In this document: positions 27,761 to 36,741 of the stretch, one piece after another
How positions within the stretch are numbered: the stretch's first letter is position 1
Layout of the letters: each line of letters begins with the position of its first letter
Origin: Periweissella fabalis
GTDB taxonomy: Bacteria > Bacillota > Bacilli > Lactobacillales > Lactobacillaceae
NCBI RefSeq assembly: GCF_012396505.1
Contig: NZ_JAAXPN010000010.1
Coordinates: 22,140 to 86,139, forward strand
DNA length: 64,000 nt
Reading direction: 5' to 3'
The notes under the pieces: model-generated
What the model saw: only the letters and a program-made list of their open reading frames with translations
Databases searched by the model: none
What the model was told of the DNA's origin: nothing
Made by a program: the position numbers and the translations under genes

Positions 27761-28591
27761 GTGGCAATCGAAAATTTAATAACGTTCCGAAATGCGATTA
27801 ATTTAATTGATATATTAGTCGTTTGGTTTGTAATTTACCGATTAATGCTTTTGCTGCGAGGAACACGTGCGGTGCAATTAATGCGTGGGGTAGCAATTGT
27901 TATTATTATCAAATTATTTAGTGCTTGGGTTGGATTTAATACTGTTTCATGGATTATGAATCAAATTATTAACTGGGGAGTTATTGCATTAGTTGTAATT
28001 TTTCAACCAGAAATTCGGCGTGGACTCGAGCACCTTGGACGTGGTTCTGTGTTTACACGGACTAATAAAGAAACTGAGGCAGCAGAACACGTCGTTGAGT
28101 CATTGGATTTTGCAATTCAATATATGGCTAAACGACGAATAGGAGCACTAATTGCGATTGAACGCAATACTGGTTTAGAGGAATTTGTTGAAACAGGAAT
28201 TAAAATGGATGCTTATGTAACCGGACAACTTTTAATTAATACCTTTATTCCCAATACACCTTTACATGATGGGGCAGTGATTATTGAAGGTAATCGTATT
28301 GCTGTTGCAGCAGCATACTTACCACTTTCTGAAAGTAGTACTATCCCAAAAGAACTTGGAACACGTCACCGGGCCGCTGTGGGAATTAGTGAAGTCACCG
28401 ATGCATTAACGATTGTTATCTCTGAAGAGACAGGTGAAGTTTCATTTACTTTAAATAATGAGTTAATTCGTGATTTAGAGCGCGATGATTATTTAAATAT
28501 GCTCAGAAAGCAATTGGTAAGTAAGGACCCAATCAAACAGGCGCCTTTTATTACTTTCTTTGAAAAGTTATTTCAAGGAGGGCATAAATAA
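27761..28591 (+). CDS. cdaA: Diadenylate cyclase CdaA
   Basis: Makes the second messenger c-di-AMP from two ATP at the membrane. Three N-terminal helices (about 10-85) are followed by the DAC domain with DGA (near 171) in LHDGAVII and RHR (near 203) in GTRHRAA, the two catalytic motifs. GTG 27761, giving 276 aa, sits 7 bases after GAGG; TTG 27755 is too close to it. cdaA-cdaR-glmM is the conserved trio that links c-di-AMP to potassium and cell-wall control. Confidence 0.95.
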   Translation: MAIENLITFRNAINLIDILVVWFVIYRLMLLLRGTRAVQLMRGVAIVIIIKLFSAWVGFNTVSWIMNQIINWGVIALVVIFQPEIRRGLEHLGRGSVFTRTNKETEAAEHVVESLDFAIQYMAKRRIGALIAIERNTGLEEFVETGIKMDAYVTGQLLINTFIPNTPLHDGAVIIEGNRIAVAAAYLPLSESSTIPKELGTRHRAAVGISEVTDALTIVISEETGEVSFTLNNELIRDLERDDYLNMLRKQLVSKDPIKQAPFITFFEKLFQGGHK

Positions 28592-29745
28592 TGCGATTAG
28601 TTAAATTTTTAAGAAATCAAGGCTTGTATTTAATTGGATCATTGGTTTTATCAATTTCTTTGTTTGTGTATGTCTCATCAACTAACCAGGGATCACAAAA
28701 TAATCAAATCCAGCAGCAAAATAATTCAGGTAATTTTCTATCGTCGTTAGCATCACAACGTAAAGCGAAAGTTAACTTGCCATTACAACTAGATGTTAAT
28801 GATATTCGGTATTTTGTAACTGGGGCCCCTGAAAGTGTAACTGTGCAACTTAGTGGACCAAGTGCATTAGTAACAGCCGCGGTTAATACTAAAAATTTTG
28901 AGGTTTACGCTAACCTGCGTGATTTGACCTTAGGAAATCATACTGTGGCGTTAAAGGTTCGTGGGTTGAGTAAAGATATTTCATTTCAAATTATTCCAAG
29001 TAAAATTTCAATTAACTTAGCACAACGGGCAACGCGTAATATTCCGGTAAAAGTTCAATATAATACTGAAAATATTGCAGATGGTTATGACATTGGGAAT
29101 GCTAAGTCATCAATTCAGACGGTGCAGATTACAGGGGCTGCTGAACAAGTTGCGCGTGTTCAGCAAGTCGTTGCCCAATTAGCAATTCCAAATAATACTA
29201 AAAAAACAATAAATCAACGTGTTCAGTTGCAAGCATTGGATTCTAATGGTAATTTAGTAGATGTTGTGATGACACCACAAATTACTAATGTTACCTTGCC
29301 GATTACACCCGGAAATGGTAAGAAATCAGTGCCGGTGCAACTAAAAGCAATTGGCTCTAATGCTAATGGTTATACCTTAACTGCTAATGTTAATGAGGTT
29401 AGCTTATTTGGTAAACAACAAGTATTAAATACTATTAAACAAGTGATCGTTCAAGTTGATGTGTCAGGAATAACTACTAATACTACTAAAAAAGTTGATA
29501 TTCAAAGTTTTGAAGGTGTTAAGCAATTTGAGCCCACAACAATAATGGTTAACATTCAACCAAAAGCAACACAGACTAGCACAGACAGTAGTACAAGTAG
29601 TACAAGTAGTGCAAGTAGTGCAAGCAGTTCAAGTAGTATAAATAATAAAAGTAGTACCTCAAGCATTGATGGTAAAAGTGCCGTTAGTCATGATGAAAAT
29701 GTCAGTAATGACTCGGCACAAGTAACGACTAAAAACAACAAATAA
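28591..29745 (+). CDS. cdaR: CdaA regulatory protein CdaR (YbbR domains)
   Basis: A 384 aa extracytoplasmic protein with one N-terminal membrane helix (about 12-30), about three YbbR repeats (roughly 55-330), each with the short beta-rich pattern VKLQL/VPVKVQYN, and a Ser/Thr-rich low-complexity tail (about 330-384). Known partner and modulator of CdaA. Its ATG overlaps the cdaA stop (TAATG) after GGAGGGC. The Ser-rich tail shows a repetitive AGTAGT codon pattern that is probably length-variable between strains. Confidence 0.9.
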   Translation: MRLVKFLRNQGLYLIGSLVLSISLFVYVSSTNQGSQNNQIQQQNNSGNFLSSLASQRKAKVNLPLQLDVNDIRYFVTGAPESVTVQLSGPSALVTAAVNTKNFEVYANLRDLTLGNHTVALKVRGLSKDISFQIIPSKISINLAQRATRNIPVKVQYNTENIADGYDIGNAKSSIQTVQITGAAEQVARVQQVVAQLAIPNNTKKTINQRVQLQALDSNGNLVDVVMTPQITNVTLPITPGNGKKSVPVQLKAIGSNANGYTLTANVNEVSLFGKQQVLNTIKQVIVQVDVSGITTNTTKKVDIQSFEGVKQFEPTTIMVNIQPKATQTSTDSSTSSTSSASSASSSSSINNKSSTSSIDGKSAVSHDENVSNDSAQVTTKNNK

Positions 29746-29756
29746 GGAATATAAAT

Positions 29757-31127
29757 ATGTCAGAAATTAATTTAAAATATTTTGGAACTGATGGCGTCCG
29801 TGGAATTGCTAATCAAACACTTACACCCGAGTTAGCTTTTCAGCTTGGTCGAACAGGTGGTTATGTCTTGACTCAACATGCACAAGTACAAGACCGACAA
29901 CCCCGTGTTTTAGTAGCACGCGACACTCGGATTTCTGGTCAAATGCTTGAGCACGCACTTGTTGCTGGTCTATTATCTGTTGGGATTGAAGTATTACGCT
30001 TAGGTGTAATGACGACGCCTGGAGTTGCGTATTTAGTACGGGCACAATCAGCTGATGCGGGGGTAATGATTACCGCTTCACATAACCCAGCCCAAGATAA
30101 TGGAATTAAGTTCTTTGGAAATGATGGTTTTAAATTATCAGATGAACTTGAATTTGAAATCGAACAATTACTAGATGCTGATACTGATACATTGCCACGG
30201 CCAGCTGCGGTTGGTTTAGGATCAGTATCCGAATATCCTGAAGGAGCCTTAAAGTACACTAAATTTTTACAAGATACAATTCCCGATGATTTAGCAGGCT
30301 TGAATGTAGCAATTGATGCTGCTAATGGAGCAACTTCAGGCTTGGTATCACATTTATTTGCTGACTTAGGAACTGATTTTGTCACAATGGCAACTAGCCC
30401 AAATGGAACTAATATAAATGATGGGGTTGGGTCAACGCATCCAGAAGCTTTAGCAGCCTTTGTTCAAGAAAAAGGTGCTGATGTTGGGATTGCCTTTGAT
30501 GGTGATGGTGATCGTTTAATTGCCGTTGATGAACTTGGTAATATTGTTAACGGTGACAAAATTATGTTTATTACTGGTAAATATATGAACGAGCATGGCC
30601 GCTTGAAGAAAAATACCGTTGTTACTACAGTGATGTCAAATATCGGGATGTATAAAGCACTTGAAGAAAATGATATGAAATCAGTTAAAACGGCTGTCGG
30701 TGACCGCTATGTAGTAGAAGAAATGCTAAAGAATGGTTACAATGTTGGTGGTGAACAATCAGGACATATTGTCTTCTTGGATTGGAATACAACTGGGGAT
30801 GGTATGCTAACGGCAATCCAGTTATTACACATTTTAAAAGAAAGTGGCAAGAAGCTTTCTGTCCTTGCTGCCGAAGTAACAGAGTATCCACAACAGTTAG
30901 TTAATGTGCGCGTTACTGATAAAAAAAGTGCGCTTGAAAACCAAGCAATTCAAAATGTAATTGCTCAAGTTGAAGCTGAAATGCGTGGTGAGGGACGTGT
31001 GTTAGTTCGACCAAGTGGGACAGAAAATCTACTGCGTGTTATGGCAGAAGCTAAGACAGAAGAGGCAGTAAAGGAATACGTTGCTCGTATTGTAGCTGTT
31101 GTTGAAGCTGAGGTTGGAATTAAATAA
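29757..31127 (+). CDS. glmM: Phosphoglucosamine mutase
   Basis: Converts glucosamine-6-phosphate to glucosamine-1-phosphate for UDP-GlcNAc and peptidoglycan. The 456 aa protein has the active-site phosphoserine loop [15 protein letters not shown] (Ser near 101), metal-binding DGDGDR and the sugar loop GGEQSGHI; the C-terminal phosphate site is [25 protein letters not shown] precedes ATG 29757, 11 bases after cdaR. In B. subtilis GlmM binds and inhibits CdaA. glmS follows after a repeat and its own promoter. Confidence 0.97.
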   Translation: MSEINLKYFGTDGVRGIANQTLTPELAFQLGRTGGYVLTQHAQVQDRQPRVLVARDTRISGQMLEHALVAGLLSVGIEVLRLGVMTTPGVAYLVRAQSADAGVMITASHNPAQDNGIKFFGNDGFKLSDELEFEIEQLLDADTDTLPRPAAVGLGSVSEYPEGALKYTKFLQDTIPDDLAGLNVAIDAANGATSGLVSHLFADLGTDFVTMATSPNGTNINDGVGSTHPEALAAFVQEKGADVGIAFDGDGDRLIAVDELGNIVNGDKIMFITGKYMNEHGRLKKNTVVTTVMSNIGMYKALEENDMKSVKTAVGDRYVVEEMLKNGYNVGGEQSGHIVFLDWNTTGDGMLTAIQLLHILKESGKKLSVLAAEVTEYPQQLVNVRVTDKKSALENQAIQNVIAQVEAEMRGEGRVLVRPSGTENLLRVMAEAKTEEAVKEYVARIVAVVEAEVGIK

Positions 31128-31253
31128 TAAAATTAAAAAGCTGTATAGCTATTTTATAGTGTAATTTGCTATTAAAATTCTTTTTATAAGATCCAACATA
31201 AATGGGCGTGTGAGAAATGCCCCCAGATAATTAATAACACTAATAAAGGGGTT

Positions 31254-31400
31254 GTGACATAACGCCTTTCGAGTACTAAATTACTACCAAAACGCACTCC
31301 AGAAGTCTGATATATTCGAAATACGACAAAATCCTCTATGAAGAATTTTCTTCATAGAGGATTTTTAGTGTATTTCTCGATATCGCCCGACTTCGGTCAC
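31254..31400. repeat. Dispersed GTGAC-type terminator repeat, copy R3
   Basis: Bounded by GTGAC (31254) and GTCAC (31396). Arm B contains ACTAAATTACTACCAAAA and ATATTCGAAATA; the core hairpin is AATCCTCTATGAAGAA / TTCTTCATAGAGGATT; arm A contains TTTAGTGTATTTCTCGATAT. It lies in the 514-bp glmM-glmS gap and can terminate glmM. Confidence 0.8.
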
Positions 31401-31485
31401 AGCTCTTTTTGTATTTTATAAAATTATCTGACTTTTGAGATATGCTGCCATTAGCGTATTACTACTAGAGAAGAGGCATGTCACA
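31401..31485. repeat. Extra inverted arm-B segment next to R3
   Basis: ATTAGCGTATTACTACTAGAGAAG...ATGTCAC matches, in inverse orientation, the arm-B ends of R5 and R2. It abuts R3, suggesting a second, truncated copy or a nested insertion. Confidence 0.55.
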
Positions 31486-31553
31486 ATTCGTTTTGCTGTA
31501 TTTATTTTAAAACTTGGAATATAGCGAAGTTAACAAATGAATACATCCTATTA

Positions 31554-31622
31554 AACATCTATACCAATTTATAAAAAGTTTGACAAACCCTTTTGTGTGA
31601 GTGTATTATCTACCTATACCAT
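31554..31622 (+). promoter_or_regulatory. glmS promoter with two NagR-like operators
   Basis: TTGACA (31580) and TATTAT (31604) are 18 bp apart. AACATCTATACCAA (31554-31567) lies upstream of the -35 box, and TCTACCTATACCAT (31609-31622) covers the start site. Read on the minus strand they give TTGGTATAGATGTT and ATGGTATAGGTAGA, both like the GntR-family NagR/YvoA operator. The start near 31616 leaves a leader of about 26 bases, too short for a glmS ribozyme. Confidence 0.7.
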
Positions 31623-31641
31623 TAAAACAAGAGGTGAAATT

Positions 31642-33471
31642 ATGTGTGGAATTGTCGGAATTACTGGAAAACGTGTGGCCTTACCTGTTCTATTACGTGG
31701 CTTACAAAAGCTTGAATATCGAGGCTATGATTCAGCTGGCGTGTATGTAAATGATAGTGCAGCTAAACAAGAATTTTTTTTCAAAGAGAAGGGTCGTGTT
31801 GAACAATTAGAAGCATTAGTAGCAGATAAAGATATTCATGGAAATACAGGGATTGCACATACACGTTGGGCAACTCATGGGATTCCAAGTGCGCATAATT
31901 CTCACCCGCACGTCTCAGCATCTGGTCGATTCTTTTTAGTTCATAATGGAGTAATTGAAAATTTCCGTGAACTAAAAGAAACATATCTTCAAGGCGTTGA
32001 ATTTAAATCAGAAACAGATACTGAAGTAGCAGTACAATTAGTCGCAAAACTTGTGGAACAAGATGGTTTGACGGTTGCAGAGGCTTTCCGCAAAGTTTTA
32101 ACATTAATTGGTGCTGGATCATATGCCTTTGTATTGATTGATAATCAAAATCCTGATGTATTGTATGTTGCTCGTAATAAGAGCCCATTGTTATTAGGGC
32201 TTGGTGAAGACTTTACAGTTGTAACTTCTGATGCAGCTGCAATGTTGGAATACACACACGACTTTATGTCACTTGATGATGGTGAAATGGCAATCATTAA
32301 GGGGACTGACATTGAAGTTGTAAATCCTGATGGTCAAAAAATTGAACATGAGCCTTTTACAATCGAAATTGATGCAGCAGAAACTGATAAAGGTATTTAT
32401 CCATACTACATGCTAAAAGAAATTGAAGAACAACCAAATGTTATTCGGACGTTAATGAAGCAATACTTGGATGATAAAAATCAAGCCAAAATTGATGATC
32501 AAATTATCGCTGAGTTAAAAAATGCCGATCGGATTTATATTGTCGCTGCGGGTACTTCATATCATGCTTCGCTAATCGGTAAGCGAATGTTTGAAAAAAT
32601 TGCTAATCGTCCAACCCAAGTTGAAATTGCTTCAGAGTTTGCTTATGATAGCTATATTCCTGAAACTAATCCGTTCTTTGTATTCCTTTCTCAATCTGGT
32701 GAAACTGCCGATTCACGTGAAGTGTTACAAATGATTGCAGCAAAGGGATTTAAGTCATTAACACTAACCAATGTTCCTAACTCAACGTTAGCTCGAGAAG
32801 CAACATATGCTTTACCACTATTGGCTGGCCCTGAAATTGCGGTAGCATCAACAAAAGCGTATACTGCACAAATTACTGTTTTGGCTTTCCTAGCACAGGC
32901 TATGGCTGACAACAAGGTTTCAGTAGCACACCCATTAGCAGCAATTGCAGTTGCAATGGAAGCAATTTTGCAAGATAAAGACCATTACGAAGCTTTAGCA
33001 CAAGATTACTTAGTAGATGCTTCAAGTGCATTCTATATTGGTCGTGCAAATGATGCTGAATTAGCTTTAGAGGCAGCATTGAAACTTAAAGAAATTTCAT
33101 ATGTTCATACAGAAGGCTTTGCTGCTGGTGAATTAAAGCACGGTACACTTGCGTTAATTGAAGATAATACACCTGTTATTGGGTTAATTACGCAACCTAA
33201 AACAGCTGAATTAACTCGCTCAAACTTGGCAGAAACTCAAGCACGTGGAGCCCATACCCTAATAATTGCAGCCGATCAAGTAGCACATCCAGAAGATCAG
33301 ATTGTTTTACCATCTGTTGATAGTGCTAATGATGATAGTGTGGTAGTTGATCAATTAGCAATTTTATTGGCGACAATTCCCGTACAATTATTATCATATT
33401 ACACATCATTAGGACGCGGTCTTGATGTTGATCGACCACGTAATTTAGCTAAATCAGTTACGGTTCAATAG
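31642..33471 (+). CDS. glmS: Glutamine-fructose-6-phosphate aminotransferase (isomerising)
   Basis: First committed step of amino-sugar synthesis: fructose-6-phosphate plus glutamine gives glucosamine-6-phosphate. The 609 aa protein starts MCGIVGITG; the Cys directly after the removed Met is the glutaminase nucleophile. Class II amidotransferase features HTRWATHG and HNGVIENF follow, then two SIS domains (about 285-600; SQSGETADS, and the C-terminal GRGLDVDRPRNLAKSVTV). AGAGGTGAAATT precedes ATG 31642; upstream TTG or GTG codons would remove the N-terminal Cys. Confidence 0.97.
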   Translation: MCGIVGITGKRVALPVLLRGLQKLEYRGYDSAGVYVNDSAAKQEFFFKEKGRVEQLEALVADKDIHGNTGIAHTRWATHGIPSAHNSHPHVSASGRFFLVHNGVIENFRELKETYLQGVEFKSETDTEVAVQLVAKLVEQDGLTVAEAFRKVLTLIGAGSYAFVLIDNQNPDVLYVARNKSPLLLGLGEDFTVVTSDAAAMLEYTHDFMSLDDGEMAIIKGTDIEVVNPDGQKIEHEPFTIEIDAAETDKGIYPYYMLKEIEEQPNVIRTLMKQYLDDKNQAKIDDQIIAELKNADRIYIVAAGTSYHASLIGKRMFEKIANRPTQVEIASEFAYDSYIPETNPFFVFLSQSGETADSREVLQMIAAKGFKSLTLTNVPNSTLAREATYALPLLAGPEIAVASTKAYTAQITVLAFLAQAMADNKVSVAHPLAAIAVAMEAILQDKDHYEALAQDYLVDASSAFYIGRANDAELALEAALKLKEISYVHTEGFAAGELKHGTLALIEDNTPVIGLITQPKTAELTRSNLAETQARGAHTLIIAADQVAHPEDQIVLPSVDSANDDSVVVDQLAILLATIPVQLLSYYTSLGRGLDVDRPRNLAKSVTVQ

Positions 33472-33533
33472 TATTAAAAATTTTGATATAAATTAACATA
33501 TTAATATTAAATAGGCGAGCATATAAATATTTA

Positions 33534-33665
33534 GTGACAGTAAATTGCTACTAAAATATGTTTCCAAAGTCCAATGTATTCGAATATATACAAAAATCCC
33601 AGGAAAGATTCTTTCCTGGGATTTTTGGTAGTGTTTCTTAATAGCAGACGACTTTTATCGTGTGC
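33534..33665. repeat. Dispersed GTGAC-type terminator repeat, copy R4
   Basis: Arm B starts GTGACAGTAAATTGCTAC and includes AAGTCCAATGTATTCGAATA. The core hairpin is AAAAATCCCAGGAAAG / CTTTCCTGGGATTTTT. Arm A ends in TAGCAGACGACTTTTATCG. It terminates glmS. Confidence 0.8.
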
Positions 33666-33712
33666 GGTCTTAATATATCTATTTAACTAAATAATTACAA
33701 GATTCTAAAATT

Positions 33713-33770
33713 TTGGTCTATACCACTTGCTGGATATTAACTTTTATTGTATTATTGGTATATACCAATA
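33713..33770 (+). promoter_or_regulatory. nagB promoter with two NagR-like operators
   Basis: TTGCTG (33727) and TATTAT (33750) are 17 bp apart. TTGGTCTATACCAC (33713-33726) abuts the -35 box, and the perfect 18-bp palindrome TATTGGTATATACCAATA (33753-33770) covers the start site. Centres are 42 bp apart. They fit the NagR/YvoA (GntR family) operator form, which releases on GlcN6P or GlcNAc6P. Confidence 0.82.
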
Positions 33771-33787
33771 AAGAAGGAGTACCAATC

Positions 33788-34492
33788 ATGAAAATTATTA
33801 AAGTAACTGATCAACAAGCTGGTGGGAAAGCTGGTTTTGAAATTTTTAAAGAGGCATTAGCAAATGGTGCAACAACGTTTGGGTTAGCGACTGGTAGTAC
33901 ACCAGTTACAACATATGCTGAAATTGTTGCTAGTGATCTTGATTTTTCAAAGTCAACATCAATCAATTTAGATGAATATGTTGGATTAGCGGCTGATCAT
34001 GATCAAAGCTACCATTACTTTATGAACAAACATCTATTTAGTAAGAAACCTTTTGCACAAACATTCTTACCCGATGGTTTGGCTCCTGATTTAGACACTT
34101 TTGTTAAGCAATATCACGAAATTATTGAAAAGCATCCCATTGATTTACAAATTTTAGGAATTGGTCAAAATGGTCATATTGGCTTTAATGAACCAGGGAC
34201 ATCATTTGAGGCTAATACACATGTTGTTGATTTAACAGATTCAACAATTGAAGCTAATTCACGTTTTTTTGCAAGTCGTGATGAAGTTCCAGCACAAGCA
34301 ATTAGTATGGGAATTGCTGAAATCTTAAAATCAAAGCAAATTATCGTTGAGGCTTTTGGTAAAAATAAAGCCGCTGCGGTTAAGAAAATGATTGAAGGAC
34401 CAATTACTGAGGATGTACCTGCATCAGTTCTCCAAAAGCATGATAATGTGATAGTAATTGTTGATGAAGACGCAGCAAGTTTACTAGCTTAA
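33788..34492 (+). CDS. nagB: Glucosamine-6-phosphate deaminase
   Basis: Converts glucosamine-6-phosphate to fructose-6-phosphate and ammonia, the reverse direction to GlmS. The 234 aa length matches the short Firmicutes form. Visible motifs: [22 protein letters not shown] with catalytic Asp, and [28 protein letters not shown] precedes ATG 33788; the open frame from 33713 runs through the promoter and is not coding. It is likely monocistronic and induced through the two operators. Confidence 0.96.
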   Translation: MKIIKVTDQQAGGKAGFEIFKEALANGATTFGLATGSTPVTTYAEIVASDLDFSKSTSINLDEYVGLAADHDQSYHYFMNKHLFSKKPFAQTFLPDGLAPDLDTFVKQYHEIIEKHPIDLQILGIGQNGHIGFNEPGTSFEANTHVVDLTDSTIEANSRFFASRDEVPAQAISMGIAEILKSKQIIVEAFGKNKAAAVKKMIEGPITEDVPASVLQKHDNVIVIVDEDAASLLA

Positions 34493-34523
34493 ATAATGAT
34501 TATAAAATGTTATTGAATAAGTA

Positions 34524-34552
34524 TTGACAGCGCTTTCATAATTTTGTATTAT
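34524..34552 (+). promoter_or_regulatory. Promoter with cre site for candidate sRNA
   Basis: Consensus TTGACA (34524) and TATTAT (34547) are 17 bp apart (TATAAT at 34550 gives 20 bp). TTGACAGCGCTTTCAT (34524-34539) resembles the CcpA cre consensus WTGNAARCGNWWWCAW with one mismatch and covers the -35 box, so CcpA would repress. Confidence 0.7.
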
Positions 34553-34558
34553 AATAGC

Positions 34559-34638
34559 AGTAAGAAGTAATTCTTACCTTCTAATCAATTCTCTTTCTCT
34601 CTTATGCCGACCTTTCGTCTTTTGACGGAAGGTTTTTG
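34559..34638 (+). ncRNA. Candidate small regulatory RNA, about 80 nt
   Basis: The transcript would open with hairpin GTAAGAA-GUAA-TTCTTAC (34560-34577, GNRA tetraloop), continue with an unpaired CU-rich linker containing TTCTCTTTCTCTC (34588-34605) and end with terminator ACCTTTCGTC-TTTT-GACGGAAGGT (34610-34633) plus T's. No ORF is present. The linker is complementary to GA-rich ribosome binding sites. Alternatively the hairpin ends nagB, 118 bases upstream, but the strong promoter between them argues for a separate unit. Confidence 0.6.
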
Positions 34639-34686
34639 TGTTGTCGTGGTATAATAATAAATGAGTATAATACGGAGGATAGTAGC

Positions 34687-34989
34687 TTGAATGAAGTATT
34701 AGATTTAATTGAAGAAATTACACGATTAGATAATACCAAGTATATTGAGATTGGTAATTTAACGCATAATGGTCGAGCTGAAGCTGCCGCTGAGAAGGGA
34801 TTCATTAAAGAGGTGCGAATCTTAAAGTTAAATATTCCGCATTCAAAGCACGTTGAATTATATGAGCAATTAGTTAACCAACGCCATCAAATGCCAACGT
34901 GGGAAATGACCTCGTGGGATGAATGGCCTAAAGATCAGCAAATGGAACAAGAAATCCAGGCAATTTTAGCTGAAAATAAAGTTGGTTAA
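34687..34989 (+). CDS. Hypothetical 100 aa protein
   Basis: I do not recognise this family. The start is TTG 34687, with GGAGG 8 bases upstream and a TATAAT at about 34666 just before it; no ATG lies in frame. The product is acidic, soluble and alpha/beta in appearance (LNEVLDLIEEITRLDNTKYIEIG ... RILKLNIPHSKHVELYEQL, then a Trp-rich C-terminus TWEMTSWDEWPKD). There is no signal or membrane segment. A MarR regulator gene follows after 74 bases on the same strand and may share its transcript. Confidence 0.7.
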   Translation: MNEVLDLIEEITRLDNTKYIEIGNLTHNGRAEAAAEKGFIKEVRILKLNIPHSKHVELYEQLVNQRHQMPTWEMTSWDEWPKDQQMEQEIQAILAENKVG

Positions 34990-35063
34990 GAAATTAGTAT
35001 AGTATATTAACCACATTCATGGTATTTTAACTAATGGTAGTGTTTTAAAGAAGGGAGGCGCAG

Positions 35064-35531
35064 ATGAAAACTGAACTATTGGAACAATACATAGATGCAT
35101 ATTTGGTATATTTAAAGTATTTGGGCGATATTATTGCACATTCTGCAGCGCGATTTAATCTTTCATTTGAACAATACTTAATTATTCGTGAAATTGCGCG
35201 TCGTGAAAAAGTTACATTAACAGACATTGTTGACGAACGTAATGTAACACGAGCTGCAGTTTCACGCCAAATTAAAGTGCTTTTAAAACGCAATTATATT
35301 TTTCAAGAAGCAGATGTTCATGACCGTCGGCGGATGTTTTTACACTTAACTACTGATGGGAAAGAAGCTGAGCGTGTTATTAGTAAGCGGATGCGTGATC
35401 GCTTTAATGGTTGGATTGATGTTTTCGGGACGGAAAGAGCTGAAGACATTTTAGAATTTATTATGGATTTTGGTGAATTAGTTACTAAGGAAGTCAAAAA
35501 CGATGATGCCAATTTAGCTAGTAAGTCGTAA
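35064..35531 (+). CDS. MarR family transcriptional regulator
   Basis: A 155 aa winged-HTH regulator. The HTH reads LTDIVDERNVTRAAVSRQIKVLLKRNYI (about 53-80) and the wing DVHDRRRMFLHLTTDGKEA (about 86-104), with dimerisation helices at both ends. AAGGGAGGCGCAG precedes ATG 35064. No obvious target lies beside it: the upstream neighbour is a small unknown gene and manA follows with its own promoter region. It may regulate itself. The ligand is unknown. Confidence 0.87.
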   Translation: MKTELLEQYIDAYLVYLKYLGDIIAHSAARFNLSFEQYLIIREIARREKVTLTDIVDERNVTRAAVSRQIKVLLKRNYIFQEADVHDRRRMFLHLTTDGKEAERVISKRMRDRFNGWIDVFGTERAEDILEFIMDFGELVTKEVKNDDANLASKS

Positions 35532-35546
35532 TAAAAAATATGATAT

Positions 35547-35582
35547 AAAAGAGGCTGGAAAATATATTTCTAGTCTCTTTTA
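35547..35582 (+). terminator. Terminator after marR-type gene
   Basis: AAAAGAGGCTGGAAA pairs with TTTCTAGTCTCTTTT, with small internal mismatches. Confidence 0.75.
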
Positions 35583-35659
35583 TACTTTTTTATAACAAGT
35601 GTTACTAAATATATTTAGCTTGTAATGTGAGTTGGGTTTAGTAAAGTAAAAATTTTACA

Positions 35660-35675
35660 ATGAAAGCCTTTTCAT
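35660..35675 (+). promoter_or_regulatory. cre-like site upstream of manA
   Basis: ATGAAAGCCTTTTCAT matches the CcpA consensus except for C at the central G position. A site with the same central change occurs at ptsH (54892). Confidence 0.5.
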
Positions 35676-35725
35676 AATTAAAGAGAACGGTTACAATTTA
35701 GTTATCTAAACTATGGAGGCTTATT

Positions 35726-36682
35726 ATGGGACAACCATTATTTTTAATCCCAGAATTACATAATAAAATTTGGGGTGGAACGGCGTTAGGTACTTTTTTT
35801 GATTTTAAGTTAGCAAGCGATCATGTTGGTGAGGCATGGGTTATTTCAGCTCATCCAAATGGAGTCGATAAAATTGGTAACGGGCAGTATAACAATCAAA
35901 CATTAGCTGACGTTTGGCATCACCATAAAGAATTATTTGGTGGCTCAAAAGCCGAAAAATTTCCATTATTAGTGAAATTTCTTGATGCTAAAGAAGATTT
36001 ATCAATCCAAGTCCATCCAGACGATGATTATGCCAAAGTTCATGCCCATGAATTAGGGAAGACTGAATGTTGGTATATCTTAGATGCCAAGCCAAATGCT
36101 AAGATATATTTTGGCCATAATGCACAAACTAAAACTGAATTAGCAACTATGATTAAAAACAAAGCTTGGGATAAATTATTTAGGGAAGTACCGGTTAAAG
36201 CAGGTGAATTTTACTATATTCCTGCTGGAACAGTACATGCTTTAGGAGCGGGTGTTTTAGCGCTTGAAGTTCAACAAAGTTCAGATACAACATATCGAAT
36301 TTATGATTTTGATCGAGTTGATCAAACTACAGGTAAATTACGCGAATTACATTTAGCAGACGCAATTAATGTCATTAATGTACCATCAAAAGAGCAAGCT
36401 GTGTTACCTATCACTGAAAAAATAGCAGCTAATACTAAAACATTACTTGCTGATGAAAAGTATTTTAATGTTATTAAATGGGACATCGAGCAACAAGCAC
36501 AAAAATTTACACAAAATCCTGATACTTATACCTTAGCAGTCATTATCTCAGGAAATGGTATGCTAACAATTGATAATCAGAGATACGAATTAGTAAAAGG
36601 GCAGGCCTTAATTTTACCAAGTAATGTACATGAATGGACGATTGATGGAGGTTTAACGGTAGTCTTTAGTCAGCCTAAATAA
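35726..36682 (+). CDS. manA: Mannose-6-phosphate isomerase, class I
   Basis: Interconverts mannose-6-phosphate and fructose-6-phosphate. The 318 aa cupin enzyme has LHNKIWGGTALGTFF at the start, the zinc-site segments LSIQVHPDDDYAKVH and GKTECWYIL, and the active-site stretch YYIPAGTVHALGAGVLALEVQQSSDTTYRIYDFDR around residues 168-200. CTATGGAGGC precedes ATG 35726. It fits the short Firmicutes ManA form and lies downstream of a cre-like site, consistent with sugar-responsive expression. No mannose PTS gene is beside it. Confidence 0.94.
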   Translation: MGQPLFLIPELHNKIWGGTALGTFFDFKLASDHVGEAWVISAHPNGVDKIGNGQYNNQTLADVWHHHKELFGGSKAEKFPLLVKFLDAKEDLSIQVHPDDDYAKVHAHELGKTECWYILDAKPNAKIYFGHNAQTKTELATMIKNKAWDKLFREVPVKAGEFYYIPAGTVHALGAGVLALEVQQSSDTTYRIYDFDRVDQTTGKLRELHLADAINVINVPSKEQAVLPITEKIAANTKTLLADEKYFNVIKWDIEQQAQKFTQNPDTYTLAVIISGNGMLTIDNQRYELVKGQALILPSNVHEWTIDGGLTVVFSQPK

Positions 36683-36708
36683 AATATTCTCAAAGTGAAG
36701 CATTTTTA

Positions 36709-36737
36709 TTGAAAAGTAAACGCTTACATGATAGTAT
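36709..36737 (+). promoter_or_regulatory. Promoter with cre site in spacer, for structured ncRNA
   Basis: TTGAAA (36709) and TAGTAT (36732) are 17 bp apart. AAGTAAACGCTTACAT (36714-36729), with the inner palindrome GTAAACGCTTAC, fits the CcpA cre form and fills the spacer, so the promoter should be repressed under carbon excess. Confidence 0.7.
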
Positions 36738-36741
36738 ATAG

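Noticed and set aside
31128..31641. glmS ribozyme in the long gap before glmS
   Set aside because: No ribozyme core sequence is seen, and the promoter at 31580-31609 leaves a leader of only about 26 bases.
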